From Candidatus Nomurabacteria bacterium (GTDB taxonomy: Bacteria; Patescibacteriota; Minisyncoccia; Phycocordibacterales; UBA9973): a DNA stretch of 44,872 bases. Each line of letters opens with the position of its first letter. Within the stretch, counting starts at the first letter, position 1. The stretch spans positions 1 through 44,872 of the forward strand of contig JANYAX010000019.1 of the NCBI GenBank assembly GCA_025361085.1. Direction: 5' to 3'. The notes under the pieces are model-generated. The model was not told the DNA's origin, did not search any database, and worked only from the letters and a program-made list of their open reading frames with translations. Positions 9,735 to 18,004 of the stretch are shown here, one piece after another. The position numbers were made by a program, and so were the translations under genes.

Positions 9735-10208
9735 TTACTCACTGTTTTGTTTTGGTGGGAATTTGCATACGACGGTAATCTCTTCGTCGTAGCAAGAAAG
9801 ATCAAAATATGCAATGCCAGAGCCTCTTTTATTGTTTGGTTTACCACCTCCGACAATAATTTTTTCTCCATTTTGCTCTTGGTAATAATACTCCTTACCA
9901 CCACCATAACAAGCGAAATCATACCCGCTATGTGTGTATACCCTTATAGGTTTTTCGCCTTTTTTTAAGATATACGTTGTATCTGAGGGTGGTTTGGGCG
10001 GTTCTACTACGATGTATTGCTGAGTTCGTTTAGTAGCCCTGTCGGCTTTTTGAGTTTCCTCAACTTGGGCTTGTTTTTTCTCTTCTTTTTTCCTTTTACA
10101 AGATTTTACAGCAGAAGAAAGAAAAAACACCAGAAGCACCATAGCTAAGATAAAATAGAGAGAGGATGATGCTCTTCCTACCTTTTTTTCGGAGGAATCT
10201 TTTTCCAT
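9735..10208 (-). CDS. Hypothetical membrane-anchored protein
   Basis: 157 aa; one N-terminal TM helix then charged linker. Confidence 0.6.
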   Translation of the reverse strand: MEKDSSEKKVGRASSSLYFILAMVLLVFFLSSAVKSCKRKKEEKKQAQVEETQKADRATKRTQQYIVVEPPKPPSDTTYILKKGEKPIRVYTHSGYDFACYGGGKEYYYQEQNGEKIIVGGGKPNNKRGSGIAYFDLSCYDEEITVVCKFPPKQNSE

Positions 10209-10216
10209 AACGTGAT

Positions 10217-11248
10217 TTATTTTTCATTTTTGTTTAAAAATCCACCTAGAATATTGATGATTGAACCTGTCTCTTCAGACAATGAAATTTTTTTCTCATC
10301 AATTGTCTTTGAGACCTTGCCCCTTTCGGTTTGCACGATTTCGCGTGCTTCATTTCTTGAATACCCCATGTCCATGAATTTTTTGATTTGATTTTCGACA
10401 TGTTGTAATTCGAGCTCCTCAGCCTTACGCTCTTCTTCTTCTTTGGCTTTTTGCTCAGCTTGTTTCCCCGTCTCTCCGAGAACATCGATATCACCGATAT
10501 TAAGACGTTTGATTTTTATACCAAGGTCTTTCATTTCGATGTTACCGGTTCCATTCATAAGAGATTGAATTTCTTTTCTCCTTGCAGCCACACTCTCTTC
10601 TAGATCAGAAATTTGTTGTGGTGTTAGAGTTAAAAGAAAATCTTTAACCTTTTTCCAGTCATCTTTAGCCCATTCCTCCTCATTCTTTTTAGGTTTTTCA
10701 GGTCTTGGTTTTTTGAAATAAATTAACCAAATCCAAGTAGGAATGTCTTGAGCGAAATCTGGGATTTCTCTATCTTTGATAGAATCTTGTGCTAGTCTTG
10801 TGACCAGCACGCTGACTCCTTCAAGGCGAGATTGATTTAATTCCCACCAGTTGGATGGACCTCCTTCCTCATCAGAACACCATTCACGTACTCTCTCAAT
10901 TACTTTTCCCGTGAATTGTTTTATGACCCCATCTCTTCCGCCAGAATTTGTGTATTCTATAAGGTGGTCTCTCATAGGTTCAAAGACAATTTCTACCGGA
11001 ACCTTGGAAGAAGCTCTGTCTGGAGTTGTCGCTTTTTCAGTTACAACTTCAAACTGAACTTTACCGATGTCAATAATCTCTACCCCATATACAAATGGGT
11101 AAAAGGGTAGAAAATTCCACCCTTCAGAAACAAATTGACCTTCTTTCCTTTTCCCAAAAAGGGTAATTTGCCCCGCATGACGAATAGGGACTTTTACAAA
11201 TGAGCTTATCCCTAAGGATACACTCACGAAGATAATTAAATAAATCAT
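10217..11248 (-). CDS. SPFH/band-7-like membrane-anchored protein
   Basis: N-terminal TM; VPIRHAGQITLFGKRKEGQFVSEGWNFLPFYPFV resembles an SPFH start; charged helical C-terminal half. Confidence 0.6.
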   Translation of the reverse strand: MIYLIIFVSVSLGISSFVKVPIRHAGQITLFGKRKEGQFVSEGWNFLPFYPFVYGVEIIDIGKVQFEVVTEKATTPDRASSKVPVEIVFEPMRDHLIEYTNSGGRDGVIKQFTGKVIERVREWCSDEEGGPSNWWELNQSRLEGVSVLVTRLAQDSIKDREIPDFAQDIPTWIWLIYFKKPRPEKPKKNEEEWAKDDWKKVKDFLLTLTPQQISDLEESVAARRKEIQSLMNGTGNIEMKDLGIKIKRLNIGDIDVLGETGKQAEQKAKEEEERKAEELELQHVENQIKKFMDMGYSRNEAREIVQTERGKVSKTIDEKKISLSEETGSIINILGGFLNKNEK

Positions 11249-11411
11249 TTTATGGCCCTCCTTCGGCCTTATTTTTTATTTTAGTTATTTGATTTTCAAT
11301 TTTCTTGTATTATATCACATTATAACCCTGTTTGTCAAGTTAGACTTATGAGCTCAATATAATCGAATTATCTGAGGAATATCATTGATTTATTCCATAT
11401 TTTGACAAATG

Positions 11412-11446
11412 AAAAACCCGATACTGTTAGTATCGGGCTTTTTTTC
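11412..11446 (-). terminator. Intrinsic terminator (bidirectional features)
   Basis: CCCGATACT-GTT-AGTATCGGG flanked by A-run and T-run. Confidence 0.8.
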
Positions 11447-11456
11447 TTTTGGGTAA

Positions 11457-11855
11457 TTACTTGTGAATTGTTTCTCCGGTTTTACAATTACCGGCAGAAA
11501 CTAATACTGCCCCAGTCCACGGAGCGAATGGTGGATAAAAGGTTAGCCACACATAAATGCTCCAGTTGCATCCTCCACCATCGTTGGCTGTGCACCAAGA
11601 GGCGGCAAAAGCCTCGGCTTCTCCTTCTGTGTTGAAGTAGTAAGCTGCCTGGTATTTTGTCTCGTTTCCACAGGCTGTGGCAACTACCCAGGGCTTGGAC
11701 GGTCCGGCCGGGATCATGATTGGACTGACGATTGCCACATTGGTCGCCGTTGTTGGCTGGGTTTTGTCGTCAATAGGACTCTTTTTTCCACTCTCAGCGA
11801 ATGTCATGGAACTTACTGCTATAAGCAGTAATGCAAAAAATAACACTTTTTTCAT
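11457..11855 (-). CDS. Hypothetical secreted protein
   Basis: Signal peptide MKKVLFFALLLIAVSSMTFA; four Cys in the mature part. Confidence 0.6.
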   Translation of the reverse strand: MKKVLFFALLLIAVSSMTFAESGKKSPIDDKTQPTTATNVAIVSPIMIPAGPSKPWVVATACGNETKYQAAYYFNTEGEAEAFAASWCTANDGGGCNWSIYVWLTFYPPFAPWTGAVLVSAGNCKTGETIHK

Positions 11856-11946
11856 AAAGGTAAAAATTTGATTTAGTTAAATGAAAATAATCTCGCCACC
11901 ATCCTAATATAAAAGGATGATTTTGTCAAGTAAATAAATGGGGGGA

Positions 11947-12001
11947 GGTCACAAACACTAAAAATGCCTTATAATATAAGGCATTTTTAGTGTTTGTGAC
12001 C
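11947..12001. repeat. 27-bp perfect inverted repeat with 1-nt centre, overlapping the tRNA-Glu 3' end
   Basis: GGTCACAAACACTAAAAATGCCTTATA-A-TATAAGGCATTTTTAGTGTTTGTGACC. Confidence 0.95.
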
Positions 12002-12068
12002 CTACCGGGAATCGAACCCGAATTACCGGCTTGAAAAGCCGATGTCCTAACCGTTAGACGATAGGGCC
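11997..12068 (-). tRNA. tRNA-Glu (anticodon TTC)
   Basis: GGCCCTA acceptor / TAGGGTC, anticodon loop CTTTTCA, T-arm GGGTTCGATTCCC; CCA not encoded. Confidence 0.93.
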
Positions 12069-12148
12069 AAAAAATAACGCATACATTGTAACATTATTTT
12101 ATTAAAAATACAAAATCTATAAAAAATATTTTGTGATATAATTGTAAT

Positions 12149-12778
12149 ATGGAAACACAAAAAATAGGAAGACTTGTTATAGCAAGACATCATGAATCTG
12201 AGTGGAATAAACTTGGTAAATGGACAGGGGTAACAGAAGTGCATCTTTCTCCTTTTGGTTTTGAACAATCAAAGAAAATGGGTGAATTAATCAAAGATAT
12301 TAATTTTGATTATATTTTTGATTCAACACAAATAAGATCTCAAGAAACCTTGCAAGGAATGCTGGAAGTTAGTAAAAATAATGCTAATGTTCCAATTGAA
12401 AAAGCTAAAGAACTAAATGAACGTGATTATGGGGATTATACTGGTAAAAATAAATGGGAGATGAAAGAAATATTGGGGAACGAAGAATTTATGAAGATAA
12501 GAAGAAGCTGGGATCATCCAATACCAAATGGTGAAAGTTTGAAAATGGTATATGAAAGAGTTCTGCCTTTTTTCTTGAATCGTATCCTTCCAATTCTAGT
12601 GGAGGATAAAAACGTATTAATAGTAGCACACGGTAACTCGATGAGGGCGCTCATCAAATATATAGAAAATATATCTGATGAGGAAATCCCAAAATTAGAA
12701 TTTGAATTTGGTGAGATTATATTTTATGATCTAGATAAAGAAGGTCGTATGGTAGATAAGGAAATAAAAAAAGTTTAG
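12149..12778 (+). CDS. Phosphoglycerate mutase-like histidine phosphatase
   Basis: LVIARHHESEWNKLGKWTG.TEVHLSPFG; RDYGDYTGKNKWE; VAHGNSMRALIKY (canonical RHGE reads RHHE). Confidence 0.85.
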   Translation: METQKIGRLVIARHHESEWNKLGKWTGVTEVHLSPFGFEQSKKMGELIKDINFDYIFDSTQIRSQETLQGMLEVSKNNANVPIEKAKELNERDYGDYTGKNKWEMKEILGNEEFMKIRRSWDHPIPNGESLKMVYERVLPFFLNRILPILVEDKNVLIVAHGNSMRALIKYIENISDEEIPKLEFEFGEIIFYDLDKEGRMVDKEIKKV

Positions 12779-12826
12779 TCGGCTTGAAAAATATAGTTTT
12801 ATTCTGTATAATCAGAAAGTTCTTAA

Positions 12827-12913
12827 GGAAGCGTGGCTGAGAGGTTGAAGGCATCACTTTCGAAAAGTGACATGCGGGAAACCGTATCGTGAGTTCGAAT
12901 CTCACCGCTTCCG
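12827..12913 (+). tRNA. tRNA-Ser (anticodon CGA)
   Basis: GGAAGCG acceptor / CGCTTCC, loop TTCGAAA, long variable arm, T-arm GAGTTCGAATCTC; CCA not encoded. Confidence 0.93.
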
Positions 12914-14422
12914 CAACAAATCGGAATTCAAATTTCCGCAAAAAATATGGTCGGCACGAAGTGCCGTCTGTTCTGAATTCCCCCCAAAAAGTCCTGAATC
13001 CAAAAGGGTTCGCCACGCAGAACGTGGCTCAAAAAGTACGGTTCGATCTTTAATTAAAAAGTTCGAACCTACTTTTTTAAACAAATGAAGATTTTCTTCA
13101 TTTTTTTTCTCGTTAGCCAATTCCACCATATGAATACTGGCTTTTAGAAAATTTTCGGTAAGTTCGAACCGATTATTGGATTTTTTCTCAAAAGCCGATA
13201 ATTTCTCTTTTAAAAGTTGTTTTTGATTAACTAACTTATTTTTAGAATCACGATATTCTTCCAAAGACAAAATGTTTTCTAAATATAAGTTCATCAACTT
13301 TTCAACTTTTGAATCCAAAAGAGAAATTTCATCTTTTGTCTTTTGAGAAAAAATCTCACTCGATTGATTTTCTGATTGCCGATCTTTGGTATTCTCGGCA
13401 ATCATCCAATTTGCCCAATCGAGTGGCAAAGAAACTTTTTTGATTTCTTCCTTAATTTGAGAAGTGATGAGTTCCTCACGGACATATTTTTGCAAACAAG
13501 GATTTTTCCGTTTGGTACAGCGGAGATAGTTATGACCTTTTTGTGTTTCGGTAGTTATAAAACATCCACATTCTCCACAACGGAAAAATCCTCTATATAG
13601 ATATTCTTTCAAACCTTTACCTTTCGGCTTAGATTTTCTCATCATCACTTCTTGAACGGAATCAAAAAGTTTCTTTGTGATAATCGGTTTGTGCTTTCCT
13701 TCGTAGATTTCACCGCCATATCTCATCAATCCCGTGAATATCGGATTTCTCAAAATTTGTTGATAATTAGAAACGGAAAGCACCTTTCCATTCTTTCTAC
13801 TCAATCCAAGAGCATTAAACTTATCGTGCAATTGTCGCAAAGTGAAATTTCCAGTTGCATAGGTCTCAAATGTTTTCTTTATTAACGGAGCAATATTCTC
13901 ATCGGGTACTATTCCCGCACCTTTCACATTTACATACCCCAAAGGCGACATTTGAGGCCATATACCGTCTTTCACTTTATTTCTGTGTCCACGCTTAATA
14001 TTTTCCGATAAGTTATCAACATAGTATTTGGATTGTGAGAAAGCAATGGAAAGCATGAACTTGCCTTGCGGTGTCGTATCACACCAGAAAGTTGGAAATT
14101 TTAGCTCGGCAATCTTTCCCGTATCGAGCAAATATATTATTTTTCCACCATCAACACTATTTCTCGCTAACCTATCGGGATGCCATGCTAAAATTCCCGA
14201 AGCCTCATTTGCTTCGATACGGAGAAGCATTTCGTTAAATACTGGCCGGCCCGGAGCTTTGGCGGTTTGTTTTTCCACGAAAATATCAATAACCTCAATT
14301 TGCTCTTTCGCTGCTAACTCTTTGAGTTCGGCCAGTTGATCCGAAATGCTTCTAACTTGCCGATCTTCTGTGTCGGTTGATTTTCTGGTGTAGATAAAAA
14401 ATTTTCTAGTTTGATTATTCAT
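12902..14422 (-). CDS. Serine recombinase (resolvase N-terminus, recombinase and zinc-ribbon domains)
   Basis: FFIYTRKSTDTEDRQVRSISDQ; ASGILAWHPDRLARNSVDGG; FFRCGECGCFITTETQKGHNYLRCTKRKNPC; the last codons lie in the tRNA-Ser 3' end. Confidence 0.93.
   Translation of the reverse strand: MNNQTRKFFIYTRKSTDTEDRQVRSISDQLAELKELAAKEQIEVIDIFVEKQTAKAPGRPVFNEMLLRIEANEASGILAWHPDRLARNSVDGGKIIYLLDTGKIAELKFPTFWCDTTPQGKFMLSIAFSQSKYYVDNLSENIKRGHRNKVKDGIWPQMSPLGYVNVKGAGIVPDENIAPLIKKTFETYATGNFTLRQLHDKFNALGLSRKNGKVLSVSNYQQILRNPIFTGLMRYGGEIYEGKHKPIITKKLFDSVQEVMMRKSKPKGKGLKEYLYRGFFRCGECGCFITTETQKGHNYLRCTKRKNPCLQKYVREELITSQIKEEIKKVSLPLDWANWMIAENTKDRQSENQSSEIFSQKTKDEISLLDSKVEKLMNLYLENILSLEEYRDSKNKLVNQKQLLKEKLSAFEKKSNNRFELTENFLKASIHMVELANEKKNEENLHLFKKVGSNFLIKDRTVLFEPRSAWRTLLDSGLFGGNSEQTALRADHIFCGNLNSDLLRKR
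12911..13030. repeat. Inverted repeat A, left copy (120 bp)
   Basis: Reverse complement of 14444-14563 with about 3 mismatches. Confidence 0.95.
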
Positions 14423-14443
14423 ATTGTTGCATTGACTAACGAG

Positions 14444-14563
14444 GAGCCACGCTCTGCGTGGCGAACCCTTTTGGATTCAGGCTTTTTTGGGGGGAATTCA
14501 GAACAGACGGCACTTCGTGCCGACCATATTTTTTGCGGAAATTTGAATTCCGATTTGTTGCGG
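14444..14563. repeat. Inverted repeat A, right copy (120 bp)
   Basis: Reverse complement of 12911-13030. Confidence 0.95.
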
Positions 14564-14788
14564 TATGCTCTGGACAAAATTCGAACCTTTTTTGAAAGCA
14601 ATCCTGAAGAACAAATCTGAAACAATGCGGACGAAGTTTTACGGAAACAATTTTCTGGGGAAAGGATTTCGCAAAACTTCGGCTGATTCCTTTTTTCTGA
14701 ATTCGGATGTCGCAAGCGGAGGAGGAGGGGTCTGGGGAGGAATCCTCCGCTTGCTCCTCTTTTTGTTTTGGCGAAATTCGAGCGGGCT
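14561..14788. repeat. Inverted repeat B, left copy (228 bp)
   Basis: Reverse complement of 16793-17020 with about 2 mismatches; abuts/overlaps repeat A. Confidence 0.95.
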
Positions 14789-14860
14789 TTCATAAATACA
14801 TACTATCATATTATTCTAAGTTTGAATATCCTTGTTGTGAATATACACTTATGATACAAT

Positions 14861-15082
14861 ATGGGTAAATCAATTAGAACAAAAGAATACGGAGTATTCG
14901 TCAAAAGTCTTCGCCAAGCTCGTGAAGAAATGGGTTTAACACAAGTTGAGATCGCCAAGAAACTTAAAAGACCACAATCATACATTTCTAAATGTGAAGC
15001 TGGCGAACAAAGAATTGATGTTGTTGAGTTGAACAAGTTTGCAAAGTTATATAAAAAGTCGTTAGATTATTTTATTAAATAA
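14861..15082 (+). CDS. XRE-family HTH regulator
   Basis: LRQAREEMGLTQVEIAKKLKRPQSYISKCEAGEQRIDVVELNKFAKLY. Confidence 0.9.
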   Translation: MGKSIRTKEYGVFVKSLRQAREEMGLTQVEIAKKLKRPQSYISKCEAGEQRIDVVELNKFAKLYKKSLDYFIK

Positions 15083-15086
15083 AACT

Positions 15087-15650
15087 ATGAAAAATAAAAA
15101 TATTATTATATTGTGTGTATTGGTTGGTATTTTAATAATTGTCGTTTTATACACGACATCAAAATCTTCTAAAAAGGAAGACGTAATTCCCAACACCACT
15201 ACTCCACAGACACAAACAAAACCTAAAGATACATCTACAAAAACATATCCTGTAGGTTCATATAGTGTATTTATTACGCAAACAGGAGGGATAGGTTCAG
15301 TAGTTCAACCAAAAGTAAAAGTTTATAATGCAAGTACTGGTTCAGAATTAAAACCAGCAGATAATTATATTTACTATATGTTTTTTGCTAAAAAAACTTC
15401 GGGCGATACTTTATCTAGTTACTGTTCATTAAATTCCTTGTCTTCATTCCACCCTGTTGATATTAAAAGCACTTCTGGTAATAGCATTTCTTATATTTCC
15501 AAAGATTTGATTGTTGAGTTTCCAGCAGTTAAAGATCAAGTCTCGTCTGTTCCAAATCCTCAGCAGAGTAACCCAAAATCAGACAATAGTATAAACATGT
15601 TTTTAGATAAAGATGAGAATGATCTTTCTTTTGTCTGTATTCCTTGGTAA
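15087..15650 (+). CDS. Hypothetical single-TM anchored protein (element cargo)
   Basis: N-terminal TM followed by Thr/Pro-rich linker and extracytoplasmic domain. Confidence 0.6.
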   Translation: MKNKNIIILCVLVGILIIVVLYTTSKSSKKEDVIPNTTTPQTQTKPKDTSTKTYPVGSYSVFITQTGGIGSVVQPKVKVYNASTGSELKPADNYIYYMFFAKKTSGDTLSSYCSLNSLSSFHPVDIKSTSGNSISYISKDLIVEFPAVKDQVSSVPNPQQSNPKSDNSINMFLDKDENDLSFVCIPW

Positions 15651-16201
15651 TTAATATTATGGAAAAATTTATAAAACAAAATTGGTTTAAAGTAGGCGTT
15701 CTCATTGTTGGAATTTTAGTAATTATCTTCTTGTTTAATTCACAAAAATCTAATAGAACAGAAACAAGTATCACTCCTAATAGCAATATTTTAGATTCTA
15801 CTGAAAAAACTCAACCTCAACAAAAAACAGTAAGTGATAACACTATTGTTTCTAAAACACAAAATCAATGCACACAAAAAGCTAATGTCTTTTTACTATC
15901 TCTCAAAATGCCTGACTACTCTGTTAAGAGTCATTACAGTGAAGAATTGAACAGATGTTTCTTTGTTGTTCAAAATGAAAGTAACGATGACATTGTAATG
16001 CGAACATTATATTCAGAGAGCGGTGAAATTCTTGGTACATATAATGAAATTCTTATAACTGGTGATGCTACATTGTGTAATGCACTGATACCACATAAAG
16101 AACCCGCAAAATTTGGTTGTACAGCAGGTGCTTCAGATTTAAGCTCCAATATTTCTTATAAGGATTGGCAGAATTTTATAAAACCATATATGGAAAATTA
16201 A
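15644..16201 (+). CDS. Hypothetical single-TM anchored protein (element cargo)
   Basis: N-terminal TM, polar linker, Cys-containing C-terminal domain; overlaps previous ORF by 7 nt. Confidence 0.6.
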   Translation: MVINIMEKFIKQNWFKVGVLIVGILVIIFLFNSQKSNRTETSITPNSNILDSTEKTQPQQKTVSDNTIVSKTQNQCTQKANVFLLSLKMPDYSVKSHYSEELNRCFFVVQNESNDDIVMRTLYSESGEILGTYNEILITGDATLCNALIPHKEPAKFGCTAGASDLSSNISYKDWQNFIKPYMEN

Positions 16202-16207
16202 GTAATT

Positions 16208-16771
16208 ATGAAAGAGGAAATAATATCAAAATTAACTAAAATTTTATCTATTGGAAAATATGATGAAGCCGCAGTTACATACATATTTGTTGAAATTAGA
16301 AAAATATTTGAAAAAGAAAACCTTTATGATAAATTTCCACTAATTTCTTTTTATTCTGACTGGGTTGCTCATAGTTATCTGGACCGAAAACAAGCCAACG
16401 AATATTTAAAAAGGATTGAGGTTATGTTTAATGGTGAAAGAGAACATGATTCAGAGGTGCAGGTTGGTGAAAATATGAAATCCTCATCGCCAATTCATTT
16501 TAATAATCTTAAACTAGAATTACATAGTTTCTTAAAAGAACAACTGTCCTTAGAAGGAAATATCTTGGATAAGAATTGGAATGAATTTCTAAATAGTTTG
16601 ATTGGTATTATTGCTAATAGTCCGCTGATAATGAAAGACGAAACTTCATTTATTGAAAAATTTGTATTTATACCGCAATTTTCAAAAAATGATGTAATTT
16701 TTGAGATTACACTAAGAAGTGGAATTGTCCACTGTGTAACAAATAATTTTACTTATTTAGAGTTAAATTAG
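16208..16771 (+). CDS. Hypothetical protein (element cargo)
   Basis: 187 aa, helical N-terminal half; close spacing with upstream ORFs suggests an operon. Confidence 0.55.
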   Translation: MKEEIISKLTKILSIGKYDEAAVTYIFVEIRKIFEKENLYDKFPLISFYSDWVAHSYLDRKQANEYLKRIEVMFNGEREHDSEVQVGENMKSSSPIHFNNLKLELHSFLKEQLSLEGNILDKNWNEFLNSLIGIIANSPLIMKDETSFIEKFVFIPQFSKNDVIFEITLRSGIVHCVTNNFTYLELN

Positions 16772-16792
16772 TTCCAATAATTTATTAGTTTT

Positions 16793-17020
16793 AGCCCGCT
16801 CGAATTTCGCCAAAACAAAAGGAGGAGCAAGCGGAGGATTCCTCCCCAGACCCCTCCTCCTCCGCTTGCGACATCCGAATTCAGAAAAAAGGAATCAGCC
16901 GAAGTTTTGCGGAATCCTTTCCCCAGAAAATTGTTTCCGTAAAACTTCGTCCGCATTGTTTCAGATTTGTTCTTCAGGATTGCTTTCAAAAAAGGTTCGA
17001 ATTTTGTCCAGAGCATACCG
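16793..17020. repeat. Inverted repeat B, right copy (228 bp)
   Basis: Reverse complement of 14561-14788. Confidence 0.95.
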
Positions 17021-17048
17021 CTTTGAACAGCAAAAAAGAAAGAATAAT

Positions 17049-17121
17049 GCGCGGTTAGCTCAGTTGGTAGAGCGACCCCTTGACGTGGGGTAGGCCAGGG
17101 GTTCGAATCCCTTATCGCGCA
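17049..17121 (+). tRNA. tRNA-Val (anticodon GAC)
   Basis: GCGCGGT / ATCGCGC acceptor, anticodon loop TTGACGT, T-arm GGGGTTCGAATCCC; CCA not encoded. Confidence 0.93.
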
Positions 17122-17123
17122 CT

Positions 17124-17885
17124 ATGCAAAATACACAAATAATAATTTTAGCAGCAGGGAAAGGAAAAAGAATGGAGTCAGATGATCCAAAAGCCCTTGC
17201 GATGCTTCATGGCAAACCATTTTTACAGCATATACTCGACACTGTATCGCATCTAAATATTCCAATGGATCCAGTCATTGTGGTTGGTCACAAGAAAGAA
17301 AGAATTTTCGATGTATTTGGTAAAGATCGAAATTACGCCGTGCAAGAAGAACAGCTTGGAACTGGCCATGCGGTGATGTCTGCAAAAGGGGCTACACACC
17401 CAGATCATAAAATAGTTTTTGTATTATCAAATGATCAACCATTAATCTCAAAAGATACAATTGAAAGTATTATAGAGCATCATAAAAAAAGTAATGCAAT
17501 TATTACTATGGGGACTGTCATCGTTCCTGATTTTAAAGAATGGCGAGCAGGGGCATATTTTTTGGGAAGAATTATGAGAAATGAAAAAGGAGAAGTTGTG
17601 GGAGTTACTGAATACAAAGATGCGACCGAAGAAGAACGAGAAATCAAAGAAATAAATCCAGCGATATATGCTTTTGATGCAGAATGGATTTGGAAAAATA
17701 TAGACAGAATAAAAAATGACAATGCCGCGCAGGAATATTATTTACCTGATCTTATCAAGCTTGCATTCAAAGAGGGGAAAAAGGTAGAAGCAATACCACT
17801 CAAAAATATCATGGAACTTTTTCAACCAAACTCAAAACAAGAACTTGAAATACTCGAAGGAATACTCGCAAATCAAAATTTATAA
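17124..17885 (+). CDS. Nucleotidyltransferase, GlmU-N-like (sugar-nucleotide pyrophosphorylase)
   Basis: [56 protein letters not shown]. Confidence 0.85.
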   Translation: MQNTQIIILAAGKGKRMESDDPKALAMLHGKPFLQHILDTVSHLNIPMDPVIVVGHKKERIFDVFGKDRNYAVQEEQLGTGHAVMSAKGATHPDHKIVFVLSNDQPLISKDTIESIIEHHKKSNAIITMGTVIVPDFKEWRAGAYFLGRIMRNEKGEVVGVTEYKDATEEEREIKEINPAIYAFDAEWIWKNIDRIKNDNAAQEYYLPDLIKLAFKEGKKVEAIPLKNIMELFQPNSKQELEILEGILANQNL

Positions 17886-17897
17886 AAAAAAGCATTC

Positions 17898-17990
17898 ACA
17901 AAATACTCTTTTTAAAAGCCCTTATCCCTTTCCGTCTCTCGTGATTACACTGCGCGCCCACACCTAGGCATTTTTAAAAGAGTATTTTGT
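17898..17990. repeat. Long inverted repeat between convergent genes
   Basis: ACAAAATACTCTTTTTAAAA (17898-17917) pairs with TTTTTAAAAGAGTATTTTGT (17971-17990), one mismatch; 53-nt GC-richer centre. Confidence 0.8.
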
Positions 17991-18004
17991 TTCTGCTTTA
18001 TTTT

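Larger units (their letters stand above)
12911..17021. mobile_element. Putative tRNA-Ser-integrated serine-recombinase element
   Basis: Starts at the tRNA-Ser 3' end; recombinase plus cargo; CCGC at both ends (12911-12914 and 17018-17021); inverted repeats bracket each module. Confidence 0.7.

Noticed and set aside
12149-12778. Inactive phosphoglycerate mutase because RHGE reads RHHE
   Set aside because: The catalytic His, Glu and the second HG (VAHGN) are present; a single substitution is not enough to claim loss of function.
14411-14793. Track ORFs 14411..14620 (+), 14419..14793 (-) and 14565..14795 (+)
   Set aside because: They are translations of the inverted repeats A/B rather than independent genes; used only to predict the episomal recombinase tail.
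16768-17093. Track ORFs 16768..17016 (-) and 16866..17093 (+)
   Set aside because: Translations of repeat B and the tRNA-Val region (the tail ARLAQLVERPLDVG is tRNA-derived).
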